DNA of 23,719 nt from an uncultured Butyrivibrio sp. (GTDB lineage Bacteria > Bacillota > Clostridia > Lachnospirales > Lachnospiraceae): assembly GCF_947169445.1 (NCBI RefSeq), contig NZ_CAMVPU010000054.1:1-23719 (forward strand). The letters run 5' to 3'. Each line of letters begins with the position of its first letter. The first letter of the stretch is position 1. The position numbers and the translations under genes are program-made. Below are positions 1 to 8,033 of the stretch, piece by piece. The notes below the pieces were generated by a model that saw nothing but the letters and a program-made list of their open reading frames with translations, searched no databases and was not told where the DNA came from.

Positions 1-61
1 AATAGATATATGATATCACATCTAAAAACCAAAATCTAGCTTAAGTTAGTGCATAGTGCAT

Positions 62-232
62 ATGGGGTCTGACCCTATTTCAGATGATGACGATGCCATA
101 GAAGCTGAAATGCAGGAACTGATCAAAAAGCACAGTGATAAGGAGCACAAAAGACTGATGAGGAAGTTACAGATTATTGCTAAGGCTGATGGAGTAAATA
201 TCGATAGTAATATAGGTATAAGGCATGAATAA
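62..232 (+). CDS. Small acidic/basic ORF upstream of and overlapping the XRE regulator
   Basis: A 56-residue ORF runs from ATG 62 to TAA 230-232, with the preceding in-frame stop at 47-49. The N-terminus is acidic (a run of four Asp near residues 8-11) and the middle is Lys/Arg-rich and probably helical. Its last 8 bases overlap the start of the regulator at 225, an arrangement typical of translationally coupled genes. No clear Shine-Dalgarno precedes it and I do not recognise the family. It could be a genuine small protein, or the 3' end of an older gene whose front was lost near the GGGTCTGACCC palindrome at 65-75. Confidence 0.35.
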   Translation: MGSDPISDDDDAIEAEMQELIKKHSDKEHKRLMRKLQIIAKADGVNIDSNIGIRHE

Positions 233-608
233 TAGCCAAATGGATATTGGTAGAAGAATAAAGCTGCGTCGTATAGAATTAGGTCTTACCCAGGATGAAT
301 TAGGGCAGCGCCTGGGTATAAAGAAGTCAGCCATATGCAGGCTTGAATCAGAAGAAGCAGATAGCTTCTCGATTGGGCGGATAATCAAGATTGCCCAGGC
401 ATTAGATACAACTCCGGGATATCTGACTGGATGGACGGATGCTAGTATCGATTCAAGACTTGATGATGATCTTAATTATAGGAAGGCCCAGCTTATCAAT
501 TACTTTTCTGAACTGGACGAAGTAGGAAAAGATAAACTGTTAACATATGCTAAGGACATGTATTTTATTGCAAAAACAAAGGAAGAATCAAGAAATAGTG
601 AAGCTTGA
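225..608 (+). CDS. XRE-family helix-turn-helix transcriptional regulator
   Basis: This 127-residue protein has a classic Cro/C1-type HTH at about residues 8-65: GRRIKLRRIELGLTQDELGQ leads into a short turn, then a recognition helix around KKSAICRLE. The segment ending in TPGYLTGW is the usual end of this domain. The C-terminal 60 residues are helical and charged and probably dimerise or sense a signal. It should bind DNA as a dimer; its target is not visible. The start at ATG 225 overlaps the upstream small ORF, and an in-frame ATG at 240 is an alternative. Such regulators are common in prophages, conjugative elements and toxin-antitoxin modules, but no partner gene remains here. The following region is decayed, so it may be a leftover of an integrated element. 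Confidence 0.85.
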   Translation: MNNSQMDIGRRIKLRRIELGLTQDELGQRLGIKKSAICRLESEEADSFSIGRIIKIAQALDTTPGYLTGWTDASIDSRLDDDLNYRKAQLINYFSELDEVGKDKLLTYAKDMYFIAKTKEESRNSEA

Positions 609-766
609 AGTATCTCTTATTATCTATTGATTTGAATGTTGTGATATGAATGATGCGATTTGCTAAGCTATCGAGAATACTGCTAAAGATCAACTGTAGT
701 CTGTTGCTGAAATTACATGTTCTATGAGATAGTAGTTATACTTGGAAGGATCAAAAGGGGATTATC

Positions 767-877
767 ATGCTCAATTGGAAACAATTATTCCGTTCACATA
801 TTCTTGAACGAGGCTGGGAGTATGCCAATTATGGTGCTGTTACTGACCTGGTTAAGACTAAAAATGCCACGGATTGA
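767..877 (+). pseudogene. N-terminal remnant of a SWIM zinc-finger-type protein
   Basis: A 36-residue reading frame begins at ATG 767 behind AAGGGG at 755-760 and stops at TGA 875-877. Its start (LNWKQLFRSHILERGWEYA, followed by a Tyr-Gly-Ala-Val stretch) matches my recollection of how large SWIM zinc-finger proteins of Clostridia begin: a conserved W-x-x-L-F...ILERG...Y segment. The zinc-binding CxCx(n)CxH part and several hundred residues expected downstream are missing. I therefore read it as the preserved front of a deleted gene. The assignment is by eye and could be wrong, but the small size and good ribosome site argue for a truncated real gene. Confidence 0.5.
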
Positions 878-1260
878 TTTTTTATAATATCAAAATTCGC
901 ATTTTAGGACTAATTATAAGTGAGATTGTACCGTGTGCTCGGAATTTTTTGTGAACGTTTGTTCTTGAACATTGACAATTACAATTATTTAGTTCAAGCC
1001 TCATGAATGCTGAAGTATAGCCACGTATAGAGAAATTGAATTATTGACAAAGACAGTATTGCAGAAAACTCCAATAACGAATAGAATAATATCTACATTT
1101 TTATTTGTTGGAGGAAACAATGGCAGGAACTATAGATATTTCCGCACGTAATACTCCGCCAGAGGTGTGAGGATGAATAATGCAAGAGTACTCGAGAATA
1201 CTGATTGAACAATACAGCAGGACTTTGATTTTGAGTGGTAAAATGACTGGAAGTTAAGAC

Positions 1261-1300
1261 AAAAGCCGCTTTGCCTTTTTCAAGACAAGAGGCGGCTTTT
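1261..1300. terminator. Hairpin terminator, probably bidirectional
   Basis: AAAAGCCGC at 1261-1269 pairs perfectly with GCGGCTTTT at 1292-1300, with a few more pairs inside (T-G, T-A, T-G). Both strands end the stem in a T tract. It could terminate leftward transcription from the pseudogene ending at 1341 and rightward transcription from the decayed region. Confidence 0.75.
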
Positions 1301-1340
1301 AATGTGTTTTACAAGATTTTTTGTTTTTTATGGATGCACA

Positions 1341-2192
1341 TTATGTGTTTCTTTTACATGAACTATATTCATCAAACAGTTTTTCGAGATATTTAGGATC
1401 GCTGGCAGCCTTTCTTACGTCGTCAGTTCTACCGCAATCAAATAACCATAAGTTTAGGGCATTTAAATCATTTATTCCTTCAATTCTGCCCTGTTCCAAT
1501 GCTTCATCCTTGATAACTTTCATATGTCCAGCTTTGTTGTATTCATATAAACTATACATAATAACCGCCTTCCTTTCTCTTAGCAAGAAGTCTTTTAGTA
1601 TATCGTGTGAAATACAGTAATCTATAGCACTTGCAATGGCTTTGTTCAGTGACTGAGTTGCAGAGAACTCGCGCACTTTGGCTACATAGATAGAGTAATC
1701 ACTTAGCTTTTTGCAGCTGTGCATCAAGGATTCGTTCATTCCCTGATTTATATTGAGAACCTTGACTTTCAGCTCAAGAGCCGGTTCTTCGGAGCAGTCT
1801 TCATACATTTCTGAGAGGTTATAGGTCATCTCCTCTGGCATTGGATCGGTACCATTATAGAAGACCACAAACTGTGGCTCGGGAATCTGTAAAAGGGTAT
1901 CTCCATATATCTTATCTTCATCAATGAGCTGAGAGTACAGGCTGCTTACATAGAACAGGCATCTAAGCGGAAGATTTCTGCACTTTGTAGACTGATGTTC
2001 ATAAATGTTTAGCCTGGTGTCGATAATAAATGACAGGTCATTGTGCATCCCCATAAAGATGGCGTTATCAAGTGTGTTGATAATTAGGTCATCCGGATTG
2101 TCGTAATGCGAATGGTTTATTGCATTGTACAGTTCCAGAAGAGCCTTCCTGTCCTCTTTAAATAACAGCCGAAATACAGTGTCCTTTCCGCA
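1341..2192 (-). pseudogene. Rpn-type PD-(D/E)XK nuclease/transposase, start lost
   Basis: The minus-strand frame is open from 2192 to the stop at 1341 (283 codons). It reads as a recombination-promoting nuclease/putative transposase (PDDEXK_2-like): a DTVFRLLFKEDRKALLELYN opening, a dispensable loop, then the nuclease core FIIDTRLNIYEHQST and a conserved MPLR-like LPLRCLFYVSSLY. The conserved front lies upstream of the first in-frame ATG (2054), and a TAA (2193-2195) sits just before it with no start codon between. An out-of-frame ATG occurs at 2193 (minus-strand orientation), so a one-base indel just after an original start, or a 5' deletion, would both explain this. The C-terminal, helical, charged tail looks complete. 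A product from ATG 2054 would lack about 46 conserved residues. Confidence 0.72.
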
Positions 2193-2525
2193 TTAATGCA
2201 GAAAAGACGTAAGAGTTTAACTACATTAATACTATCATATTTTTATTTTTTTTGTTGGGAAATTGCGATAGCAGAGGAAGTGTTACTATTAGTGAGCTGT
2301 AAGCACATAAACAGTAACTGGCTATCACATGTTTTTTGCCGGAAGGAAAAAGAGACAGGTTCTCATAGCAGGAACGACTTCCGGATTGAAAGCAGTTGAA
2401 AATGAATAATGGTATCTGCTTTCTGACAGGCATGTATGGTATACTATACCTATTGGTGTACTTTACCTTTTTTGTACTTTTAGTATTAATCTTATTAGCT
2501 GATTTGTGGTTGTGGAGGTGTATCT
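2193..2525. other. Intergenic region with nested inverted repeats and likely promoter for the next gene
   Basis: No gene is credible here. GATAGC (2267-2272) and GTTACT (2282-2287) are matched in inverted, nested order by AGTAAC (2313-2318) and GCTATC (2321-2326). CCGGAAG (2339-2345) pairs with CTTCCGG (2378-2384), enclosing GTTC/GAAC. A 13-base palindrome GGTATACTATACC lies at 2438-2450 and could be an operator. A weak promoter TTTACC (2462-2467) with 16 bases to TATTAA (2484-2489) precedes the ribosome site GGAGGTG at 2514-2520. Confidence 0.4.
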
Positions 2526-4097
2526 GTGTATAAGAAGTTACCTGTTGGAATACAGGGGTTTGAAAAGCTCAGAACCGATAATTTCCTGTATGTAGATAAA
2601 ACAGAGTATGTATATAGATTGGTACATAACAATGTTCCTTATTTTTTGAGTCGTCCAAGACGTTTTGGGAAAAGCCTCCTATTGTCTACGTTAAAAGCGT
2701 ATTGGGAAGGGAAAAAAGAGTTATTTCAAGGTCTGGCAATTGAGAAGGCTGAGAAGAATAATCCCAATGCATGGCAAAAATATCCGGTCTTTTATTTCGA
2801 TTTCAATGGCTCAGGTTATCAGAAGGAGGGAGATTTGGAGCGGAAACTATCGTTTTTGCTTGAGGACTGGGAGACGGAATATGGGACTGTTAATGAGGAC
2901 AATACTCTCGAAGAAAGATTTCAAAAACTGCTTAAGGCCGCTTACATTAAAACTGGTTTGAGGTCAGTAATACTGGTCGACGAATATGATAAACCTCTTT
3001 TGGATGTGATAGCTGATAGTTCGCTTCAGGATTATAATAAGAATGTTTTTAAAAATTTCTTTAGTACGTTGAAAAGCCATGATGAGTACATTCAGTTCAT
3101 TTTTATTACAGGAGTTTCTAAATTTCACAAAGTAAGTATATTTAGTGATCTTAATCAGTTGACTGATATTTCGTTGGATGAGGACTTCTCTGCACTATGC
3201 GGAATGACGAGAGCGGAGATTGACGAATACTTTACGAATGAGATAGAGGTTCTTTCTGAAAGACAGGAAATATCTGTTAGCCAATGCAAGGACGAATTAC
3301 AGAGATATTATGATGGATATCACTTTCATCAAAAGGGTGCAGATATTTATAATCCATATAGTGTGCTTAAGGCTCTTTTTTCTAAGGAATTTGGTTCTTA
3401 TTGGTTTGAAACAGGTACACCTACGTTTCTGATAAATAAGGTCAGGGAAAACAGATTTGAGCTTAGAAAATTCACGGATGAGACTATTTTTGCCAGTGAG
3501 GCGATTCTCAAGGATTATACAGGAAATACATTGGACTTGGTCCCACTTCTTTATCAAACAGGATATTTGACGATTGCCGGATATGATACTAACAAAAAAC
3601 GGTACACATTATGTTTTCCTAATGAAGAAGTGAAGTATGGATTTCTTGAAAGCCTGATGCCTTCATATGTTCCCAAAGCTACACCTGGGAATGGGCTGGA
3701 CATTTTTACGTTGGATGAGTATGTGGAGAATGGACGGCTTGACGAAATAAGAGATTATTTAACGGCGCTGTTTGCTAATATCACATATACTGTCGAGGAT
3801 GATCCTTTCGAACATTATTTTCAATCTGTTATTTATCTTGTGTTTACGTTGCTTGGAAAAATGGTGCAATGTGAAGCACATACTTATATGGGGCGAATAG
3901 ACTGTAAGGTTGAGACAAATAATTTTATTTATTTATTTGAGTTCAAACGGGATGAGTCTGCAGAAGCTGCTCTAAAACAGATTGATACCAAGGATTATGC
4001 TCTTTCATTTGTGGCTGATCATAGGAAGCTTTATAAGATTGGCGTTTCATTTGATTCTGAGAACCGCAAACTTGTAGGGTGGGAAGTTGCAGAATGA
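2526..4097 (+). CDS. AAA-ATPase-like protein with C-terminal PD-(D/E)XK nuclease domain
   Basis: The protein has 523 residues and a GTG start 5 bases after GGAGGTG. Residues 1-260 match the AAA-ATPase_like family (PF09820/DUF1703 type): the opening LPVGIQGFEKLR with YVDKTEYVYRL, a Walker-A-like RPRRFGKS at 43-50, and a Walker-B-like SVILVDEYDKPLLD near 147-160. The DGYHF segment typical of the family is also present. The C-terminus is a PD-(D/E)XK domain (PF08011 type), with an Asp in MGRIDCKVE near 455-463 and YLFEFKRD near 468-475. The length is normal for the family and no residue is obviously missing. The biological role is unknown; these genes multiply in gut Bacteroidetes and Lachnospiraceae and are often suspected of being mobile or defence-related. 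It stands alone, with a hairpin at 4145-4188 downstream. Confidence 0.88.
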   Translation: MYKKLPVGIQGFEKLRTDNFLYVDKTEYVYRLVHNNVPYFLSRPRRFGKSLLLSTLKAYWEGKKELFQGLAIEKAEKNNPNAWQKYPVFYFDFNGSGYQKEGDLERKLSFLLEDWETEYGTVNEDNTLEERFQKLLKAAYIKTGLRSVILVDEYDKPLLDVIADSSLQDYNKNVFKNFFSTLKSHDEYIQFIFITGVSKFHKVSIFSDLNQLTDISLDEDFSALCGMTRAEIDEYFTNEIEVLSERQEISVSQCKDELQRYYDGYHFHQKGADIYNPYSVLKALFSKEFGSYWFETGTPTFLINKVRENRFELRKFTDETIFASEAILKDYTGNTLDLVPLLYQTGYLTIAGYDTNKKRYTLCFPNEEVKYGFLESLMPSYVPKATPGNGLDIFTLDEYVENGRLDEIRDYLTALFANITYTVEDDPFEHYFQSVIYLVFTLLGKMVQCEAHTYMGRIDCKVETNNFIYLFEFKRDESAEAALKQIDTKDYALSFVADHRKLYKIGVSFDSENRKLVGWEVAE

Positions 4098-4144
4098 TTA
4101 ATTCGTGGAAGAATGTATATGTGCTGCTAAGTGCTAATTGTTAT

Positions 4145-4188
4145 GTGCACGTGATTATGTTACTATAATTACGTGCACTTCTTTATTT
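4145..4188 (+). terminator. GTGCAC hairpin, copy 1
   Basis: GTGCACGTGATTAT (4145-4158) pairs with ATAATTACGTGCAC (4165-4178) across a 6-base loop, with one G-T wobble, followed by TTCTTTATTT. It lies about 50 bases after the nuclease gene and probably terminates it. The same left arm, loop length and nearly the same right arm recur at 10609-10642. Confidence 0.65.
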
Positions 4189-4236
4189 CTATGGGCGCAC
4201 TGTTTTGGGGTGGGGGCTGTAAATAGGAATTATTAT

Positions 4237-4272
4237 GGAGCTCTGCCGGTATATGCTGGTGGAGCTCTTTTT
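4237..4272 (+). terminator. Terminator-like hairpin in the leader of the cytidylyltransferase gene (possible attenuator)
   Basis: GAGCTCTGCCGG (4238-4249) and CTGGTGGAGCTC (4256-4267) form a 12-bp stem with G-T wobbles and a 6-base loop, then TTTTT (4268-4272). Only 4 bases separate the T run from the ribosome site AGGAGG at 4277, leaving no room for a promoter. Any transcript of the next gene must therefore pass through this structure. Confidence 0.6.
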
Positions 4273-4286
4273 ACATAGGAGGAGAG

Positions 4287-5066
4287 ATGAAAGTTGTAAT
4301 ACTAGCCGGGGGATTTGGGACAAGGATTTCTGAGGAGTCACAGTTTAAGCCTAAGCCAATGATAGATATAGGCGGACAGCCGATTTTGTGGCACATTATG
4401 AAAGAGTATGCCTACTATGGCTTTGATGAGTTTATCATATGTGCCGGCTATAAGCAGCAGGTTATAAAACAGTGGTTTGCGGATTATTTTTTACGTAATT
4501 CAGATATTAGCTTTGATTTCAGAAATAACAGTAATGATATGACAGTGCATGAATCGCACTTAGAGCCATGGAAGGTTACAGTTGTTGATACCGGGTTTAA
4601 TACCATGACTGGAGGACGAATCAAGAGGATCCAGAAGTATGTAGGTGATGAACCGTTTATGATGACCTATGGTGATGGTGTGTGCGATGTTGACATCAGT
4701 AAACTGGTGGAGTTCCATAAAAGTCATGGTAAGATTGCGACACTTACAGCGGTTCTGCAGGATCAGTCCAAGGGCGTTCTGGATATTGGCGGTGATAATG
4801 CGGTTAAGTCTTTCCGTGAGAAGCAAATTACGGATGGTGTTCCGATAAATGCTGGATACATGGTATTGGAACCACAGATTTTTGATTATATAGATGGGGA
4901 CGGTACTGTATTTGAAAAAGAGCCTCTTCAGGAACTTGCTGCTGAGGGAGAGCTTATGAGTTATGTTCACAAGGGCTTCTGGCAGTGTATGGATAATATC
5001 AGGGAAAAGGAGATGCTTGAAAAGCTCTTGGCGAATAATGCAGCACCATGGAAGAAGTGGGATTAA
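4287..5066 (+). CDS. rfbF: Glucose-1-phosphate cytidylyltransferase
   Basis: The enzyme joins CTP and glucose 1-phosphate to give CDP-glucose and pyrophosphate, the entry step to CDP-linked 3,6-dideoxy and branched sugars. The 259 residues match the normal family length. The nucleotidyltransferase signature LAGGFGTRISEE is at residues 6-17, followed by FKPKPMIDIGGQPILWHIM. MTYGDGVCDVD near 130-140 supplies the metal-binding Asp, and the C-terminal GFWQCMD is also typical of RfbF. AGGAGGAG lies just before ATG 4287. It is the first gene of unit A, 65 bases before the TPP enzyme, behind a terminator-like hairpin. The usual partner, CDP-glucose 4,6-dehydratase, is not next door, so the product must be used by an enzyme encoded elsewhere or in an unconventional way. 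Confidence 0.93.
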   Translation: MKVVILAGGFGTRISEESQFKPKPMIDIGGQPILWHIMKEYAYYGFDEFIICAGYKQQVIKQWFADYFLRNSDISFDFRNNSNDMTVHESHLEPWKVTVVDTGFNTMTGGRIKRIQKYVGDEPFMMTYGDGVCDVDISKLVEFHKSHGKIATLTAVLQDQSKGVLDIGGDNAVKSFREKQITDGVPINAGYMVLEPQIFDYIDGDGTVFEKEPLQELAAEGELMSYVHKGFWQCMDNIREKEMLEKLLANNAAPWKKWD

Positions 5067-5131
5067 GATAGCTTTGGTTCGATAAAATATGTACGAATTG
5101 TGTGTAAATATAAACTTATGAGGAGAGGTTT

Positions 5132-6997
5132 ATGAAAATCAGACTTGCAGATTATGTAGCTAACTTTTTAGTGGAACATGGTGTGACGGATGTATTCAGT
5201 GTTGTTGGTGGCGGAGCTATGCACCTTAATGACGCACTTGGACATAAGGAGGGACTTAAGGTAACCTACAATCATCATGAGCAGGCCTGCGCTATTGCAG
5301 CAGAGGCCTATGCGAGACTGGATAACAAGATAGCGGCTGTCTGTGTAACTACAGGTCCTGGGGGGACAAATGCGCTTACAGGTGTAGTTGGTGGATGGCT
5401 TGATTCAATTCCTATGTTCATTATCAGCGGTCAGGTGCGCTATGATACTACTGCGAGATACGCGCTATCTGTGTCCGGAAAGCGCCCAAGAGCTATGGGA
5501 GATCAGGAGTATGACATAGTCAGGTCTGTTGAACCCATGACTAAGTATGCCACGATGATAGAGGATGTTTCACAGATTAGGTATGCCCTTGAAAAGGCAT
5601 GGCATCTGGCGACAACAGGAAGGCCTGGCCCTGTCTGGATAGATATTCCGGTAAACTACCAGGGCTCTTTTATTGAAACTGGTGAGCTTAAGGGCTATGA
5701 TTCGGCTGAGGATGATGCTCTTTTACCACCTGCTGTTTCAGAAGAAGTGGTTAAAGAGGTGGTTGATAAGATAAAGGCAGCGAAGAGACCGGTTTTTCAT
5801 GCTGGATATGGTATAAGGCTGTCGGGAGCATATGACGTTTTCAGACAGGTGGCGCAGAAACTTGGAATTCCGATTGTGACTTACTGGAATGCGGTAGATC
5901 TGGTGGAGAATGATCATCCGCTTTATGTGGGACGTGCCGGCAATATGGGCGACAGACCAGGAAACTGGGCGATTCAGAATGCTGATCTGATACTGGCTAT
6001 TGGAACGAGAATTTCTATCAGGCAGGTGGGATATAACTGGAAGACCTGGGCAAGGTGCGCAGAAGTTATCATGGTTGATATTGATGAGGCGGAGCTTAGT
6101 AAGCCTACACTTCATGTGGAGAAACCTATATGGGCAGATGCTAAGGATTTTCTGACCTGTATGAACAGAGTGCTTGATGAAGAAAAAGAAGGGACAGGTA
6201 GCTGCGCTGATAGTTGGAAGTTGTTTGAGGGTGCTGATTGGCTTGATAGGTGCCGCGGATGGCGAGACAATTACCCTGTGGTTCAGGAGAGGCAGTGGGA
6301 AGAAAATGGCAGTACAGCCAATGTGTATGCATTTGTAAAATACTTGAGCAGCAGACTTCCTGAGAACAGTCTTACAGCTGTTTCTAATGGAGCATGCTGC
6401 GTTGTTGGTAATCAGACCTACATGATACAGAAGGGCAGCCGTATGCACAATAATAGTGCTATTGCCAGCATGGGCTACGGGCTTCCTGCATCGATTGGTA
6501 CCTGCATTAGTGGAGGCCGCAGACAGACAATCTGTCTTGAAGGCGACGGTAGTATCATGATGAATCTGCAGGAGCTGCAGACGATACTTACCAATAAGCT
6601 GCCTATTAAGATATTCCTGATTAATAATAGCGGCTATCATTCAATCAGGATTACACAGACCAATTTATTTGGTGAACATACGAGGGTTGGAATCGGAGAA
6701 GAGTCCGGAGATCTTTCATTCCCTGAGTTTAAGAAGATTGCTGAGGCTTTCGGGTACAGATATTATAGCGCTCATAGTAACGTTGAGATGAAGAAGGTAG
6801 TAGATGAGGTTCTGGGGCTTGAAGGACCGGTGTTTTGTGAAGTCTTTACCGATACCAAGCAGGTTTGGGAGCCTAAGAGTTCGACGAAGAGGCTGCCTGA
6901 TGGCACTCTTGTAAGTCCACCTCTCGAAGATCTTGCACCATTTTTGCCTAGGGAAGAGCTTGAGAAGATAATGGTGGTTCCAATGGTGGAAGAGTAA
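5132..6997 (+). CDS. Thiamine-pyrophosphate enzyme, acetolactate-synthase-like, polysaccharide-associated
   Basis: This 621-residue protein has the three-domain layout of the acetolactate synthase/pyruvate oxidase family. The N-terminal Pyr domain has the proton-relay Glu at about residue 50 (NHHEQACAIAAEAYA) and TGPGGTNALTG near 73-83. A central Rossmann-like domain follows. The C-terminal PP domain has the TPP/metal motif GDGSIMMN ending in INNSGY near 472-505. AGGAGAGG precedes ATG 5132. Next to a CDP-glucose-forming gene, the attractive analogue is YerE, which transfers a two-carbon unit from pyruvate to a CDP-4-keto-dideoxysugar to make a branched sugar such as yersiniose. That role is inference. 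A plain biosynthetic acetolactate synthase is less likely, because no regulatory subunit or ilv genes are nearby. Confidence 0.85.
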   Translation: MKIRLADYVANFLVEHGVTDVFSVVGGGAMHLNDALGHKEGLKVTYNHHEQACAIAAEAYARLDNKIAAVCVTTGPGGTNALTGVVGGWLDSIPMFIISGQVRYDTTARYALSVSGKRPRAMGDQEYDIVRSVEPMTKYATMIEDVSQIRYALEKAWHLATTGRPGPVWIDIPVNYQGSFIETGELKGYDSAEDDALLPPAVSEEVVKEVVDKIKAAKRPVFHAGYGIRLSGAYDVFRQVAQKLGIPIVTYWNAVDLVENDHPLYVGRAGNMGDRPGNWAIQNADLILAIGTRISIRQVGYNWKTWARCAEVIMVDIDEAELSKPTLHVEKPIWADAKDFLTCMNRVLDEEKEGTGSCADSWKLFEGADWLDRCRGWRDNYPVVQERQWEENGSTANVYAFVKYLSSRLPENSLTAVSNGACCVVGNQTYMIQKGSRMHNNSAIASMGYGLPASIGTCISGGRRQTICLEGDGSIMMNLQELQTILTNKLPIKIFLINNSGYHSIRITQTNLFGEHTRVGIGEESGDLSFPEFKKIAEAFGYRYYSAHSNVEMKKVVDEVLGLEGPVFCEVFTDTKQVWEPKSSTKRLPDGTLVSPPLEDLAPFLPREELEKIMVVPMVEE

Positions 6998-7042
6998 TCG
7001 AATTGACTAATCCGAAATTATGACTAGATTGTGGGGACGTGT

Positions 7043-7993
7043 ATGAAAAAAATAAGTATTATGATTCCTTGTTTTAACGAGGAGGAGAATATTCCGGCTA
7101 TAGGAAATGCGGTAGCTGCTGAGATTGAGAAGTCTTTGCCGGAATATGATTATGAGATATGCTATGTGGACAATGCTTCCACAGACAAGACCAGGGCGCT
7201 TATCGAGGAACAGTGCGCTGCGAATAAAAAATTCAAGGCTATTTTTAATGTTACTAATTTTGGTCAGTTTAATTCGCCATTTCATGGAATGTGTTCACTG
7301 GACGGAGATTGTGTGATCCCTGTGTGCGCTGATTTTCAGGATCCTGTGGAATTGATTCCTGTTTTTGTCCATGAATGGGAAAAGGGACACAGGATTGTCA
7401 GCGGTGTTAAGACCTCCAGTAAGGAAAATGGTTTCGTTTATTTTCTGAGGTCGATATATTACAAAATGATAAAAGGAATGTCTTCCGTACGGATGATTGA
7501 GCATTTTACAGGGTTTGGCCTGTATGACAAGTCCTTTATCAAACTTCTTAGGGAACTGGATGATCCGCTTCCATTTATCAGGGGAATTGTTGCGGAATAC
7601 GGTGAGGGCTTTAATCTGAAGTTAGTTGAGTATGAGCAGCCCCAGAGAAGAGCAGGCAAGACTCATAACAATTTCTATACTTTGTATGATGCAGCGATGC
7701 TTAGCTTTACTTCTTATACCAAGGTGGGAATGCGTATCATGACCATGCTGGGATTTGCGATTGGTATTATAGATGTAATTGTTGCATTGGTGTATCTGAT
7801 ATTGAAGCTGGTGCATTGGTATAATTTCCATGCTGGTTACGCTCCGATGATCATCGGTATGTTCCTGATTGGCGCTGTGCAGCTGGTATTTATGGGATTC
7901 ATGGGTGAATATATCATGAATATCAATACGAGAACTATACACAGGCCGATTGTGGTTGAGGAGAGACGAATCAATTTTGAGGATGAAGTGTGA
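7043..7993 (+). CDS. Membrane-anchored family 2 glycosyltransferase
   Basis: The GT2 (GT-A fold) domain occupies residues 1-230, opening with KKISIMIPCFNEEENI. An Asp pair for the nucleotide sugar follows in VDNASTDKT, and CADFQDP is the DXD-like site. Two membrane segments follow (about 235-265 and 275-298), ending in a short basic tail, as in GtrB/DPM1-like enzymes that load sugars onto polyprenyl phosphate at the inner face of the membrane. I chose ATG 7043, with GGGG 6 bases upstream, over the in-frame GTG at 7031, because homologues begin near the KKISIMIPC strand. It lies between the TPP enzyme and the chain-length gene in unit A. Sugar and acceptor cannot be read from sequence. Confidence 0.88.
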   Translation: MKKISIMIPCFNEEENIPAIGNAVAAEIEKSLPEYDYEICYVDNASTDKTRALIEEQCAANKKFKAIFNVTNFGQFNSPFHGMCSLDGDCVIPVCADFQDPVELIPVFVHEWEKGHRIVSGVKTSSKENGFVYFLRSIYYKMIKGMSSVRMIEHFTGFGLYDKSFIKLLRELDDPLPFIRGIVAEYGEGFNLKLVEYEQPQRRAGKTHNNFYTLYDAAMLSFTSYTKVGMRIMTMLGFAIGIIDVIVALVYLILKLVHWYNFHAGYAPMIIGMFLIGAVQLVFMGFMGEYIMNINTRTIHRPIVVEERRINFEDEV

Positions 7994-8033
7994 GAAATAA
8001 CATAGTATTGAGAGTATGGGAGACAAATAGTAT

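Larger units (their letters stand above)
609..1340. other. Decayed intergenic region without an intact gene
   Basis: About 730 bases hold only remnants: a truncated SWIM-type N-terminus (767-877), a 16-residue ORF with a good Shine-Dalgarno (1120-1170, GGAGGA at 1110-1115), and a strong hairpin terminator (1261-1300). A 12-bp direct repeat TCGAGAATACTG occurs at 671-682 and 1192-1203. GAACGTTTGTTC at 953-964 resembles the core of a Gram-positive LexA box. The picture is of genes eroded by deletion. Confidence 0.6.

Noticed and set aside
65..75. GGGTCTGACCC palindrome
   Set aside because: Similar to dispersed GGGTC(A/T)GACCC elements known from Clostridia, but single and short here, so not listed as a repeat.
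4140..4169. TATAAT at 4164-4169 with TTATGT 17 bases upstream as promoter of unit A
   Set aside because: The hexamers lie within the hairpin and are not preserved in its second copy, so this may be coincidence; I could not decide and did not list it.
5738..6640. 300-residue minus-strand ORF opposite the TPP enzyme
   Set aside because: It is an antisense shadow, His/Ile/Ser-rich with no family features, and the plus-strand gene is certain.
7031..7042. GTG start for the first GT2
   Set aside because: The GGGG ribosome site lies inside this extension and homologues begin at the KKISIMIP strand.
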